A program made the position numbers and the translations under genes. DNA of 64,000 bases from Allolobophora icterica. Lineage: Eukaryota; Annelida; Clitellata; Crassiclitellata; Lumbricidae. Positions within the stretch are counted from its first letter, which is position 1, and each line of letters begins with the position of its first letter. Positions 33,230 to 42,252 of this stretch are shown here, one piece after another. The notes beneath the pieces are model-generated. The model saw nothing but the letters and a program-made list of their open reading frames with translations, made no database searches and was not told the DNA's origin. The DNA is taken from assembly GCA_963556255.1 (NCBI GenBank), contig OY744604.1, forward strand, positions 26,049,099 to 26,113,098, read 5' to 3'.

Positions 33230-33760
33230 ATGTTAGTAGTTGCTAAAAGAAGGTATAAGAAACAATACGTTATCGGAGGGGCGGGAATATTCGATGTCGT
33301 TGCGGGTTTTTTCAAGAATCTATTTACGTCGAATGCGGCTAAACAAATAGCGTCAACCGCTCTCAGCGTAGGTAAAGATGCGGCTAAAGACATTGGGAAA
33401 AAAGCGCTGGACGTCGGAAAAACCGCAGCAATTGACGCCGGAAAACGATTAGTCGATAAAGCGGTTGCTAAAATTATGAGTCCCAAAAATTTACCGACTA
33501 CAAGTTCACAAACGCTTTCAGCGCTTTCAGCGCTTCCAGCGCTTTCAGCGTTCCAACCGCAGCTGAACGAAGGCAAAGACTTGCTAACTCAAGAAAGTAA
33601 AGACGTGCTAACTAGACTTATTAACGACGGAACGCGTTCGAAGAATACAAATATAAATAATTTAATGATGGGGCACGGTCTGAATTCCAATGCAAAAAGC
33701 GCTATTAGAATTCAAGATCTCGTTAGACGTTTAAACGGAGCTGGATTGAAAGTTGCATAG
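33230..33760 (+). CDS. pVI-like amphipathic virion protein
   Basis: 176 residues. A GGAGIFDVVAGFFKNLF amphipathic helix near residues 16-32 is followed by Lys/Ala-rich helical repeats (VGKDAAKDIGKKALDVGKTA). A low-complexity ALSALPALSA segment comes from a GCGCTTTCA micro-repeat (about 33518-33550). The basic C-terminus is RIQDLVRRLNGAGLKVA. The layout resembles adenovirus protein VI and adintovirus counterparts, which disrupt endosomal membranes and link hexon to core. The match is architectural, so moderate confidence. Intact, directly before the major capsid gene. Confidence 0.68.
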   Translation: MLVVAKRRYKKQYVIGGAGIFDVVAGFFKNLFTSNAAKQIASTALSVGKDAAKDIGKKALDVGKTAAIDAGKRLVDKAVAKIMSPKNLPTTSSQTLSALSALPALSAFQPQLNEGKDLLTQESKDVLTRLINDGTRSKNTNINNLMMGHGLNSNAKSAIRIQDLVRRLNGAGLKVA

Positions 33761-33807
33761 GTTATTTATATTTAAATAAAATAAAATCATATATTATTAA
33801 TAAAAAA

Positions 33808-35109
33808 ATGCAATCAGATATACTAAGATTCACGGAACAACCTTTGACGGACGAGAGTATCGAACGATACGAATTTCACGAGTACGAACCTACTGCGAGA
33901 ACGAATCTAAACACAACGGGCGAGATTCGTATCAATATTGAACTCCAAGATTTATTCAGCCACCCTTCAGAATCGTATTTGCTATTCGAGGGAAGACTGA
34001 CTAAAGCGTATAACACAGCGTACGTTAATGCCGATGCAGTGGCTGTTACGAATAACGGGCTAATGCATCTATTTAGCCAAATATCGTATTCTCTGTCGAA
34101 TCAAGAAATAGAAACGTTATTTCACCCGTGTCAAGCTACCACGATGCTCGGACTGCTTAAATACCCAAACGATTTTCAACTGGCACAAGGTTTAAATCAG
34201 CTGTGGTATAAAGACAGTGGTGCAACGGCCGTTGTCGCCGATAACACGGGGTTTGCGGTCAGACAACAGTATCTTATTCGAAAACCGACTGCTAAGGGAA
34301 CGTTCAGCTTTATAGTTGCATTAAAGCATATCTTCGGTTTTTGCGATGATTACGACAAGATTGTTTACGGTTTGAAACATACGCTAACGCTAGTGCGCAA
34401 AGCCGACGACGATGCTATTTTTAGAGGTCACGATGCAGCGGCTGGAAAAGTTGCAATAGAGAAGATATCGTGGTTTATGCCTCACGTTATTCCATCCGAT
34501 ATGGAAAAAATGCAGTTGTATAAAACGATCGAATCGAAAGCATCGTTGGCTGTGGCGTATCGAGCTCGTCAATGCGATACCATAACTGTTCCTCAGTCGA
34601 CTACTTTCAGTTGGAGACTTAGTGTCAAGACATCTCCGGAAAAACCGAGGTATATAATAGTAGGGTTTCAGACAAGTCGTGACGGAAATCAAGAACATAA
34701 TCCGTCTATCTTCGACCATTGCGATCTTAAGAACATGTACGTAATGATGAATCAGGAAAGATACCCGGCTGTGGACTACAACCTATCGTTTCCTAATCAA
34801 CAATTCTCGAGAGCGTACCGAGCAGCGGCAACGTTTAGCGAAAAATTCTACGGAATGGATCAGTTGATAACGCAGAGTAATATAACACCGAGTGATTATA
34901 AAGAACTATATCCGCTAATGATTTTCGACGTTAGCAAACAATCTGAACGGTTAAAATCGTCTGTCGTCGACATTCAGATCAAAGCTATATTTAATACGGC
35001 AGTGCCGGCCGAAACCGAAGCTTATGCTATCGTAATTTCGGGCAAGTTGCTAGAGTTTCAGTCGGACGGGCAGAAGCTAAACGTCGTCTACGGTAGGAGC
35101 TCGTCTTAA
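33808..35109 (+). CDS. MCP: Major capsid protein (double jelly roll, hexon-like)
   Basis: 433 residues, usual for Polinton major capsid proteins. Recognisable segments: the opening ERYEFHEYEPTARTNLN and INIELQDLFSHPSESYLLFE, the LMHLFSQISYSLSNQEIETL box, LLKYPNDFQLAQGLNQLWY, the WFMPHVIPSD loop, PRYIIVGFQTSRDGNQEHNP, and LYPLMIFDVSKQSERLKSSV toward the C-terminus. Trimers would form pseudo-hexagonal capsomers. The frame is intact, without stops or shifts. It is followed by a gene-free 68-bp stretch and then the replication-side genes. Confidence 0.92.
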   Translation: MQSDILRFTEQPLTDESIERYEFHEYEPTARTNLNTTGEIRINIELQDLFSHPSESYLLFEGRLTKAYNTAYVNADAVAVTNNGLMHLFSQISYSLSNQEIETLFHPCQATTMLGLLKYPNDFQLAQGLNQLWYKDSGATAVVADNTGFAVRQQYLIRKPTAKGTFSFIVALKHIFGFCDDYDKIVYGLKHTLTLVRKADDDAIFRGHDAAAGKVAIEKISWFMPHVIPSDMEKMQLYKTIESKASLAVAYRARQCDTITVPQSTTFSWRLSVKTSPEKPRYIIVGFQTSRDGNQEHNPSIFDHCDLKNMYVMMNQERYPAVDYNLSFPNQQFSRAYRAAATFSEKFYGMDQLITQSNITPSDYKELYPLMIFDVSKQSERLKSSVVDIQIKAIFNTAVPAETEAYAIVISGKLLEFQSDGQKLNVVYGRSSS

Positions 35110-35147
35110 ATCGCCGCGATTTAAATGGGCGAAGGCTATGAATAAAA

Positions 35148-35180
35148 TTTCTTTTTTTCTTAAACATACATAAAGAGATG
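35148..35180 (+). promoter_or_regulatory. Shared leader upstream of the SAP/NUMOD gene
   Basis: TTTTTTTCTTAAACATACAT leads to TAAAGAGATG at the start codon. A near-copy (TTTTTCTTAAACAACACTTA + AAGAAATG) lies at 35793-35821, upstream of PolB. It differs from the TATATATAAAATG context of the capsid-side genes. Confidence 0.55.
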
Positions 35181-35720
35181 TTTAGTTATATTAGTAATAA
35201 GAAGATGAAACTTCCAGAGCTGAGAAGCTTACTGGTCCAGCACAACGTTAAGGGTTGTGCTCATCTCAACAAGCCCGAGCTTATAGCTCTATTGAGCGCA
35301 ATGGAGATTCTTGCTCGCGATGTCTCAGAAAAAGAGAAACTAGAGAAACTAGAGAGACGACAAAGGCAAGAACTGCAGAAAGATCAGCAGAAAGAATATC
35401 GGAAAGCATATCAGATAGAATATCAGAAAGGATACTGGAAAGAATATCGGAAAGAACGAATACTTAAAAGAAACTACCAGGAAGGCGCGTATGATAGAAC
35501 GAGGTATATCAGAAATCAGCCGAGAAAAGTAGAAATTTTAGACCTAGAAACCGGTGATGTTGTCGTGTATCCGTCGATATACAAAGCAGCTAAGGCGCAC
35601 GGTCAAAACGCTCCAATAATAGAATGGTATAATGGAAAAGTATGGAGAAATAGATACAAAATTAAGGTGTACGATAGCATTAACAACAAAACTATCGAAT
35701 CCGTTGTGAATGAGCTGTGA
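35178..35720 (+). CDS. SAP-like and NUMOD-like DNA-binding protein
   Basis: 180 residues. Near 10-40 is a SAP/LEM-like helix pair (KLPELRSLLVQHNVKGCAHL then NKPELIALLSA). A highly charged helical middle has KEYRKAY/KEYRKER-type repeats of about seven residues (about 70-105). The C-terminal part, EILDLETGDVVVYPSIYKAA + KAHG...IIEWYNGKVWRNRYKI, resembles the NUMOD1 helix-turn-helix associated with homing endonucleases. No nuclease motif was seen. A DNA-binding or recombination role is inferred. It shares its upstream leader with PolB, suggesting co-regulation. Confidence 0.6.
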   Translation: MFSYISNKKMKLPELRSLLVQHNVKGCAHLNKPELIALLSAMEILARDVSEKEKLEKLERRQRQELQKDQQKEYRKAYQIEYQKGYWKEYRKERILKRNYQEGAYDRTRYIRNQPRKVEILDLETGDVVVYPSIYKAAKAHGQNAPIIEWYNGKVWRNRYKIKVYDSINNKTIESVVNEL

Positions 35721-35792
35721 GATAGAGATCCGAATAAATTTTAAAACTTAGAATAAAGAAAATAAAAAAATTAAACATAAATAAATATTTGT

Positions 35793-35821
35793 GTTTTTCT
35801 TAAACAACACTTAAAGAAATG
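35793..35821 (+). promoter_or_regulatory. Shared leader upstream of PolB, with short upstream frame
   Basis: TTTTTCTTAAACAACACTTA + AAGAAATG matches 35150-35180. The ATG at 35819 opens a seven-codon frame ending at 35842, out of frame with the PolB start at 35847, so it could act as an upstream ORF. Confidence 0.5.
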
Positions 35822-35846
35822 AATATATATATGTATATATAAAGGA

Positions 35847-38213
35847 ATGGACTACAAGTTGAAAACTGTAAAAGAATTGAGAGTCATGGCAAAACGGAGC
35901 GGCATGGTCGGATATTGGAAACTGTCAAAAGCGGATCTGATTGCTGCTATGAGCAAAGATAAAAACTTGCTCGACTCTCCAGTTCCCGATATTCGAACCC
36001 CAATTCTTACTCCGACCAAGTTCGTTTCCAAGCCAAATAAAGTTCTCAGTGAGTTGAAAACTAAGGTTAGGTCGAATATTAATTCTTTTGCCGATTGGTT
36101 AATTAGTTACATACCTCCTAAAGTGAAGAAACCTGTGAACGAAAGATTGGAATCGTTTAAATCGAAAATAAAGAGTCTCTTTGCTAAAATCAATACTAAG
36201 AAGTTCGAAATTCGAAAGACTGCATCGGCAATTAAAGGATTCACTAAACAATACACTATTGACGGTTCTTCTGGAATCGATGCAGTATCTTTTCTTAACG
36301 CCGTTAGACCGCAGGTGGCTAGTCTGTTGTCAAGAGATCGTCAGGTTAAGGTTCAACTCGTTCTTACATGTACCATGGAGCGCGTTGATATGAAATCTGT
36401 AGAAGAAGAATCCGCGAATGTTCCATTCGTCTCGAAAACTGAAGTTATTTTAGATGCTACCGATATTAACGAAATATACAATAATGCAATAAATAAGATC
36501 CCAGAGACTATGGCAAGTTTTCAGATGCGGGGAAGTAATTGGAGATTCGTGAATGTTGTAAAATTAGATGTCAATACTGCTGTTTATAAACCATTGAAAG
36601 GCAGTTCTTACGTTCCGTTCCCTACAGAACTATCTAGCAAAAAGGCAATTATCAATATGAAGAATAATGACGAGCAATGTTTCAAGTGGTGCATTACTAG
36701 AGCATTAAATTCAACTGACAATCATCCCGAAAGAATTACGAAAGAATTAATCAAACAATCGAAGCAACTCGATTGGAGCGGTATCGAATTTCCGGTTGCT
36801 GCGGATGCTAATATAATAGGCAAGTTTGAAAGAAATAATAATATCAGCGTTGACGTATTCGGTTATGAAAATAAGATAGTATTCCCAATTTATGTGTCGA
36901 ATCAACGGGATGATAAAGTTTCTATCGTTGAACTATTGCTTATTTCCGACGGAGATAAGAAACATTATTGTTGGATAAAGAATTTCAACAGATTGATGTC
37001 ATCACGTACAGAAAAGTCAACTATATCAATGCACTATTGTCGAAGATGTTTAAACGGTTATACAAGAATAGAAGCGCTTAATAAACATACCGAGTACTGT
37101 TCGCAAAACGCCGCTCAAAAAATAGAAGTCCCAGAACCGGGAACTACGTTAAGTTTTAAAAATTATAATAGGTCGATGAGAGTTCCCTTTATCGTTTATG
37201 CAGATTTCGAATCTTTCATCAAACCTATAGCCACATGCCAGCAAGATCCTCGCGTGTCTTACACCGATAAATACCAAAAACACACGCCTAGCTCGTTTTG
37301 TTATTACGTAAAATGCTTCGACGATATATTATATCAACAAGATCCTGTAACGTACACGGCCGAAAGCGAAGACGATGATATCGGTCAAAAATTCGTAGAT
37401 AGTCTCGAAGAGACTGTAAAACGAATATACAATCAGTTTAAATTTCCGAAGAAGATGATATTTACTCCAGATGACCGAAAAAAGTTTAAGGAAACTACTT
37501 TATGTCATATATGTGGAGGGGCGTTGGGTACAGATCGGGTTAGAGACCACTGTCATTTGAGCGGTAAATTCAGAGGTGCCGCTCATAATGGTTGTAATCT
37601 AGACTATAAAGTTCCGAGGTTCTTTCCAGTAGTATTTCATAATCTGTCCGGATACGACAGCCATCTGTTCGTAAAGAAATTGCGAGGTGATCAGAATGAG
37701 AAAATTAAATGCATTCCTAATAACGAAGAGAAGTACATATCGTTTAGCAGAGAAGTGATCGTCGATAAGTTTCTAAACAAAGAAGGGAAAGAAATTAACG
37801 TTAGACGCGAATTGCGATTCATCGACAGTTATAGATTCATGGCCTCGAGTCTTGACGCTTTATCGAAGAATCTGAAGAAAGAACAATGTAAAAATCTTGG
37901 CGCATTATATTCTGGGAAACAGCTCGATCTTTTACTTAAAAAAGGAATTTACCCGTACGATTACGTTGCTTCCATCGATAGATTTAACGAAACCGAACTA
38001 CCTCCCAAGTCCGCATTTTATTCGCGGCTAAACGACTCAGATATTAGCGACGAAGATTACGATCACGCCAAAAATGTATGGAATGCATTCGGATGTAAAA
38101 CGTTTAGAGAATACCACGACCTGTACAATGTTTCGGATGTTCTACTTTTAGCCGATGTTTTCGAAAACTTTAGAGACGTATGCATGAAGAATTATCGGCT
38201 AGATCCCGCATGA
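35847..38213 (+). CDS. PolB: Protein-primed DNA polymerase B, N-terminal part (ends at in-frame TGA)
   Basis: 788 codons. A SAP/LEM-like helix pair opens the protein (LKTVKELRVMAKRSGMVGYW). A C2H2-like zinc finger (YCRRCLNGYTRIEALNKHTE, about 393) follows, then Exo I (YADFESF, about 450). An endonuclease-VII-like zinc insert comes next (CHICGG then DRVRDHCHLSGKFRGAAHNG, about 551-585), then Exo II (HNLSGYDSHLF, about 600) and Exo III (YNVSDVLLLADVF, about 760). The frame is stopped by TGA at 38211-38213 just before the polymerase domain, and the same frame continues open to 39647. The enzyme would copy the element from a terminal-protein primer. As it stands, the product keeps exonuclease motifs only. 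Confidence 0.93.
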   Translation: MDYKLKTVKELRVMAKRSGMVGYWKLSKADLIAAMSKDKNLLDSPVPDIRTPILTPTKFVSKPNKVLSELKTKVRSNINSFADWLISYIPPKVKKPVNERLESFKSKIKSLFAKINTKKFEIRKTASAIKGFTKQYTIDGSSGIDAVSFLNAVRPQVASLLSRDRQVKVQLVLTCTMERVDMKSVEEESANVPFVSKTEVILDATDINEIYNNAINKIPETMASFQMRGSNWRFVNVVKLDVNTAVYKPLKGSSYVPFPTELSSKKAIINMKNNDEQCFKWCITRALNSTDNHPERITKELIKQSKQLDWSGIEFPVAADANIIGKFERNNNISVDVFGYENKIVFPIYVSNQRDDKVSIVELLLISDGDKKHYCWIKNFNRLMSSRTEKSTISMHYCRRCLNGYTRIEALNKHTEYCSQNAAQKIEVPEPGTTLSFKNYNRSMRVPFIVYADFESFIKPIATCQQDPRVSYTDKYQKHTPSSFCYYVKCFDDILYQQDPVTYTAESEDDDIGQKFVDSLEETVKRIYNQFKFPKKMIFTPDDRKKFKETTLCHICGGALGTDRVRDHCHLSGKFRGAAHNGCNLDYKVPRFFPVVFHNLSGYDSHLFVKKLRGDQNEKIKCIPNNEEKYISFSREVIVDKFLNKEGKEINVRRELRFIDSYRFMASSLDALSKNLKKEQCKNLGALYSGKQLDLLLKKGIYPYDYVASIDRFNETELPPKSAFYSRLNDSDISDEDYDHAKNVWNAFGCKTFREYHDLYNVSDVLLLADVFENFRDVCMKNYRLDPA
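38211..38213 (+). other. In-frame TGA interrupting PolB
   Basis: Reading frame and recognisable PolB sequence continue on both sides without shift, so this is a single nonsense codon inside one gene. No selenocysteine or readthrough signal was examined beyond local sequence. Confidence 0.85.
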
Positions 38214-39647
38214 TACTACACTTCACCGGGACTGGCCTGGGATTCCGCTTTGAAGTTGACTGGTATAAAGTTGGAGTTGTTGAGCGATTACGATATGATT
38301 CTGATGATTAAGCAAGGAATAAGAGGAGGAATCAGCACAATTTCGAATCGTTATGGGAAAGCCAATAATAAGTATATGACGGCGGATAAATTCGATAGCA
38401 GCGAGCCTTCGTCGTTCGTAACTTATCTAGACGCTAATAATTTATACGGTTGGGCAATGAGCAAACCTTTACCGACTCGCGGATTTAAATGGATGAGCGA
38501 CGACGAGCTAAATAATTGGAATGTATTGGGATCGTGTATATTGGAAGTCGATTTCGAATACCCGGACGATCTCCACGATTTACACAACGACTATCCTCTG
38601 GCTCCCGAGAGCATCTCGTCGGAATTTACATCTAATATACCAAAACTAATTCCGAACTTGAACGATAAAAAGAAATACGTTGTACATCACGAAAATTTGA
38701 AGTTGTACGAAAGGCTCGGGTTGAAGATCGCGAAAATTCACAGAGGGATAGTGTTCGAAGAAAGCCCTTGGTTGAAATATTATGTAGACCTAAACACAAA
38801 CTTGAGAACGAGTGCCACTAATAACTTTGAGAAAGACTTTTTCAAATTGATGAACAATAGCGTCTTTGGAAAAACTCTTGAAAGGATCGAAAATCATGTA
38901 GATATAAAATTGGTATGTCACGAGAAGGAAGCTATTAAGTTAGCTGCAAAAACTAATTATGACCGCCTGACGATTTTCGACGAGAATCTAATCGCCGTTC
39001 ACATGAAAAGACCGAGGTTGTTTTATAATAAACCGATATATCTAGGCATGTGTATATTGGACTTAAGTAAAACTTTGATGTACGATTTTCATTACAATTT
39101 TATACGGCAAAAATACGGAGACAGAGCTAAATTGTTATTCACCGATACAGATTCGTTGGCATATGAAATACAAACAGAAGATTTTTACGAGGATATCGCC
39201 GAAGACGTTGCGGTTCGATTCGATACGAGTGATTATCCTGAAGATCACCCATCGGGTTTACGGCCCGGAATGAACAAGAAAGTAATTGGTATGTTCAAAG
39301 ACGAATCCGCAGGAAAACAGATTTTCGAGTTCGTAGGTTTAAGAGCCAAGTTGTACTCGTATAGAATGGATGGCGAAGAACATAAGAAGTGTAAAGGAAT
39401 TAAGCAAAATGTCGTTAAGAAAACGATAACTCATGATGATTACAAAAACTGTCTTTTTACCAAAAGAGAACGACTAAGAAAAATGAACGTTTTTAGATCG
39501 TATCATCACGAAATTTATACCGAACAGGTAAATAAAGTTGCATTATCCGCGGATGATGACAAACGAGTAATAATGGAAGACGGTATTCACACATTAGCGT
39601 ATGGACATTACTCGTTACGCTGCGCACATAAAGAATCTATTCGTTGA
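38214..39647 (+). CDS. PolB: PolB C-terminal part (polymerase domain), downstream of TGA
   Basis: Continues the frame of the preceding part. Polymerase motif A is TYLDANNLYGWAMS (about 38420), motif B is KLMNNSVFGKTLER (about 38843) and motif C is LLFTDTDSLAYEI (about 39131); all three carboxylate and template-binding boxes are present. A KxY-like LRAKLYSYRMDG segment lies near 39340. The first ATG after the TGA is at 38295, so separate translation would give about 450 residues with all polymerase motifs but no exonuclease. Whether such a product exists cannot be told. The gene ends 7 bases before the protease start. Confidence 0.92.
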   Translation, partial: YYTSPGLAWDSALKLTGIKLELLSDYDMILMIKQGIRGGISTISNRYGKANNKYMTADKFDSSEPSSFVTYLDANNLYGWAMSKPLPTRGFKWMSDDELNNWNVLGSCILEVDFEYPDDLHDLHNDYPLAPESISSEFTSNIPKLIPNLNDKKKYVVHHENLKLYERLGLKIAKIHRGIVFEESPWLKYYVDLNTNLRTSATNNFEKDFFKLMNNSVFGKTLERIENHVDIKLVCHEKEAIKLAAKTNYDRLTIFDENLIAVHMKRPRLFYNKPIYLGMCILDLSKTLMYDFHYNFIRQKYGDRAKLLFTDTDSLAYEIQTEDFYEDIAEDVAVRFDTSDYPEDHPSGLRPGMNKKVIGMFKDESAGKQIFEFVGLRAKLYSYRMDGEEHKKCKGIKQNVVKKTITHDDYKNCLFTKRERLRKMNVFRSYHHEIYTEQVNKVALSADDDKRVIMEDGIHTLAYGHYSLRCAHKESIR

Positions 39648-39654
39648 TTATAAA

Positions 39655-40101
39655 ATGAGTTGTAGAAGTGTTACAGAAATCGACGTTTGCGGAGTCGCGT
39701 TACCGAATGTTCCTTTGTCGAATATACAACTGCTAGACGCCGCTAAGAAGAAACTAAATATCACAAACTTCAGAGGAGTGTTCCTACGAGACGAGCTGCC
39801 CGAGAGACCGAGTAGGCCTGCCAACGAAAGCGGCATTCTTAACCTAGATAAATCTAGTGGAAGCGGGACTCATTGGGTGTGTTGGATCAAGAAGAAAGGC
39901 GAAATTTCGGCGAAATATTTCGATGGCTATGGTCTCCCTCCACCTACCGAGCTACAGAAATATTTAAGCTGTCCAGTTTATTATAACAGCGAACGAATAC
40001 AGCCCGATAACGAAGTGTTTTGCGGTCATCTGTGCTTATATGTGTTGAAAATGATGGACGATGGCGCGAATTTTCAAGAAGTTATAAACGGTTTATTTTA
40101 A
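39655..40101 (+). CDS. PRO: Adenain-like cysteine protease (maturation protease)
   Basis: 148 residues from the ATG after ATTATAAA; the upstream in-frame start at 39601 overlaps PolB. Catalytic pattern: His in SGTHWVCW, an acidic residue in YFDGYG, and the Gln and Cys in IQPDNEVFCGHLCLYVLK. This is the H-D/E-Q-C order of clan CE adenain/Ulp1-type proteases. The N-terminal FRGVFLRDELPERPS matches the family's opening. It would process capsid and core precursors. Intact. Confidence 0.9.
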   Translation: MSCRSVTEIDVCGVALPNVPLSNIQLLDAAKKKLNITNFRGVFLRDELPERPSRPANESGILNLDKSSGSGTHWVCWIKKKGEISAKYFDGYGLPPPTELQKYLSCPVYYNSERIQPDNEVFCGHLCLYVLKMMDDGANFQEVINGLF

Positions 40102-40152
40102 TATATATAATATACCATATATATTATATATATATTATATATATATTATAAA
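40102..40152 (+). promoter_or_regulatory. TATATA-rich region before fibre-like gene 1
   Basis: Fifty bases of almost pure AT with ATATATATTATAAAATG at the start codon. Same start context as 29746, 30588 and 31256. Confidence 0.5.
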
Positions 40153-40857
40153 ATGCCTGTGGATAAATTCGGACATACTGATGTTGGATATTCAAAAAGA
40201 GTAATTGCAGGGGGAGTTACATTGTCTCAAGCAAATGCTACTTTCCTTCGTATGGATGGATCAAACGCTGCAACCGAGAATATTAATTTGGATTCTCATA
40301 AATTGGTCAACGTGTTAAATCCTACCAACCCCCAAGATGGTGCTACCAAATATTACGTAGATAATGCTCATAAGAAATGTTATCTCGGATATATACCTAA
40401 TTTAGAAACCGACGAGAGTAGTACCGGATTCGTCGCTAGTGCCAGTTCACACATAGACGGATATCGAGCGTACGGAGCGTTCAATAGTCTCAACGCGGAT
40501 GGTTTGAACGGATCTTGGGCTCCTAATGAGGCTTTGAATAATTGGATACAGATAAAATGTCCCGAGCCGGTTAAAATTTGGCGAATCGCGTTGAAAGCCA
40601 TCGATAATGTAGATAGAATACACAGGGGCTTTTGGACCATATCAGGGCGTAACGATGGCGATTCGACATTTACGATGTTATTAACGTTGACGACTACGTT
40701 ATTGAGAACCGCAACTGCGCCGTCATTTTTCAATATTTCAACGAATACTGCGTATCAGTATTACAGATTTTCGAAAACACTTTCCGGTGGGATTTATATT
40801 GTCGGTCGGATTAACGTAGGACTTCATAGCATACAATTATACATATACGATACTTAA
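40153..40857 (+). CDS. Fibre-like protein 1 with discoidin-like tip
   Basis: 234 residues. The N-terminal 60 residues contain GGVTLSQANATFLRMDG and the repeat NPTNPQDGATKYYVDN, a pattern seen in viral and phage tail-fibre shafts. The C-terminal part (about 75-234) looks like an F5/8 C (discoidin) beta-sandwich: AYGAFNSLNADGLNGSW, IQIKCPEPVKIWRIALKA, SGRNDGDSTFTML, TNTAYQYYRF and a closing IQLYIYDT. Such domains bind glycans or lipids, so a receptor-binding spike is inferred. A paralogue follows at once. Confidence 0.8.
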   Translation: MPVDKFGHTDVGYSKRVIAGGVTLSQANATFLRMDGSNAATENINLDSHKLVNVLNPTNPQDGATKYYVDNAHKKCYLGYIPNLETDESSTGFVASASSHIDGYRAYGAFNSLNADGLNGSWAPNEALNNWIQIKCPEPVKIWRIALKAIDNVDRIHRGFWTISGRNDGDSTFTMLLTLTTTLLRTATAPSFFNISTNTAYQYYRFSKTLSGGIYIVGRINVGLHSIQLYIYDT

Positions 40858-40943
40858 ATTGTTGTATTCAGCGTCCTTTGAGTTCAGGAGCTCACAAGGC
40901 AGTTTATTTTATTATATATATCCATTGTATATATATACTAAAA

Positions 40944-42023
40944 ATGCCTGTGGATAAATTCGGACATACTGATGTTGGATATTCAGAAAGAGTAATTGCA
41001 GGGGGCGTTACATTGTCTCAAGCAAATGCTACTTTCCTTCGTATGGATGGAACAAACGCTGCGACCGAGAATATTAATTTAGACTCTCATAAGCTTGTCA
41101 ACGTGTTAGATCCTACTAACCCCCAAGATGGTGCTACCAAAAATTACGTAGATATTAATAGCGGTGTAAATAAAGTTTCTAAGACTGGTGACGTTATGAC
41201 CGGAAATCTGTTTTTAAGTGTGGGCTCGGATCGTCAACGTAACATAGGGTGTAAGGATCTACGCGGAAACAAACTGTTTGCTTTGATCTTGGGTAATCTG
41301 TTAAACAAAATAGAAGGTTATTTAAACCAACCTATTACGTTGCAATCGATCGAAGGTTTCTTGTGCAAAGTGGGAACGGAAAATATAATACGATTCGGTA
41401 AATCGTCCAGTAACCATAAAATCGATGTTTACCAAGATTTCGTTATGAGACAAAAATCTATAACCGATTTAAAAGACCCCGTTAATCCTCAAGATGCCTC
41501 CACTAAAAATTATGTAGATAACGCTCTTAATAGAGCGGATAATAAAAAGTGTCATATCGGATACATACCTATTTTGGAGGCTGACGAAAGTGTTACCGGA
41601 TTTATCGCTAGTGCTAGTTCAATTGTTACTGACAAGTACCCAGCGTATGGAGCTTTCAATAGTCTAAATGCAGATGGTTCCAACGGAACATGGATCGCGG
41701 ATAGTAGATCAATCCTAAATGTCTGGCTGCAGATAAAATGTCCTGAGCCTGTTAACATTTGGAGAATTGCGTTGAAAGCGATAAGACGCAACAGAGGCGC
41801 ATACCAGATTACAAACTGGATTTTAAACGGAAGTAATGATGGATCAACGTTTACCCAATTACTAAGATCGACGCAGGCATTATTAAACACCGAATCTGCT
41901 CCGTCATTTTTTAATGTTTCAACCAATACTGCGTACCAGTATTACAGACTTTCTGTAACAAGCAACCCCAGTCACACTGTGGTAGGAGTAGAAGTCATGC
42001 AGTTATATGTATACGATACATAA
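40944..42023 (+). CDS. Fibre-like protein 2 with longer shaft
   Basis: 359 residues from the ATG in ATATACTAAAAATG; the earlier in-frame start at 40878 covers only intergenic-like sequence. The first 60 residues are almost the same as in fibre-like protein 1. It then has an extra shaft of about 120 residues (KVSKTGDVMTGNLFLSVGSD and LKDPVNPQDASTKNYVDNAL) that repeats the shaft motif, and ends in a diverged discoidin-like domain (AYGAFNSLNADGSNGTW, IKCPEPVNIWRIALKAIRR, TNTAYQYYRLS). Protein 1 lacks the middle, so the pair arose by tandem duplication plus an internal gain or loss. Confidence 0.8.
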   Translation: MPVDKFGHTDVGYSERVIAGGVTLSQANATFLRMDGTNAATENINLDSHKLVNVLDPTNPQDGATKNYVDINSGVNKVSKTGDVMTGNLFLSVGSDRQRNIGCKDLRGNKLFALILGNLLNKIEGYLNQPITLQSIEGFLCKVGTENIIRFGKSSSNHKIDVYQDFVMRQKSITDLKDPVNPQDASTKNYVDNALNRADNKKCHIGYIPILEADESVTGFIASASSIVTDKYPAYGAFNSLNADGSNGTWIADSRSILNVWLQIKCPEPVNIWRIALKAIRRNRGAYQITNWILNGSNDGSTFTQLLRSTQALLNTESAPSFFNVSTNTAYQYYRLSVTSNPSHTVVGVEVMQLYVYDT

Positions 42024-42252
42024 AATCGGGGAATTATAATAAGTGATCATAAGTTCACACATACAGCAAGTCTGTCACACCGGATGACTCTGGCCCAGAT
42101 CATTGATGCGTAAGCATCAATTTCAGGAGCAGTACTCCCTGTTGCATGAACAGTTGTTAATTAAAGGAAGCTCATAAAGACGTTCGTCCCAACCGTTCAT
42201 TCATTCATTCATTCATTCATTCGTTCATTCATTCATTCATTCATTCGTTCGT
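42024..42252. other. Non-coding tail between fibre gene and right inverted repeat
   Basis: Holds CACACCGGATGACTCTGG (about 42076), an extra partial copy of an inverted-repeat motif found at 25290-25312 and 42264, then a (TTCA)n microsatellite (42200-42256). Confidence 0.7.

Noticed and set aside
38250..39647. Independent second polymerase gene
   Set aside because: Same frame as the upstream part across a single TGA, with exonuclease and polymerase motifs divided between the two; it is one interrupted gene.
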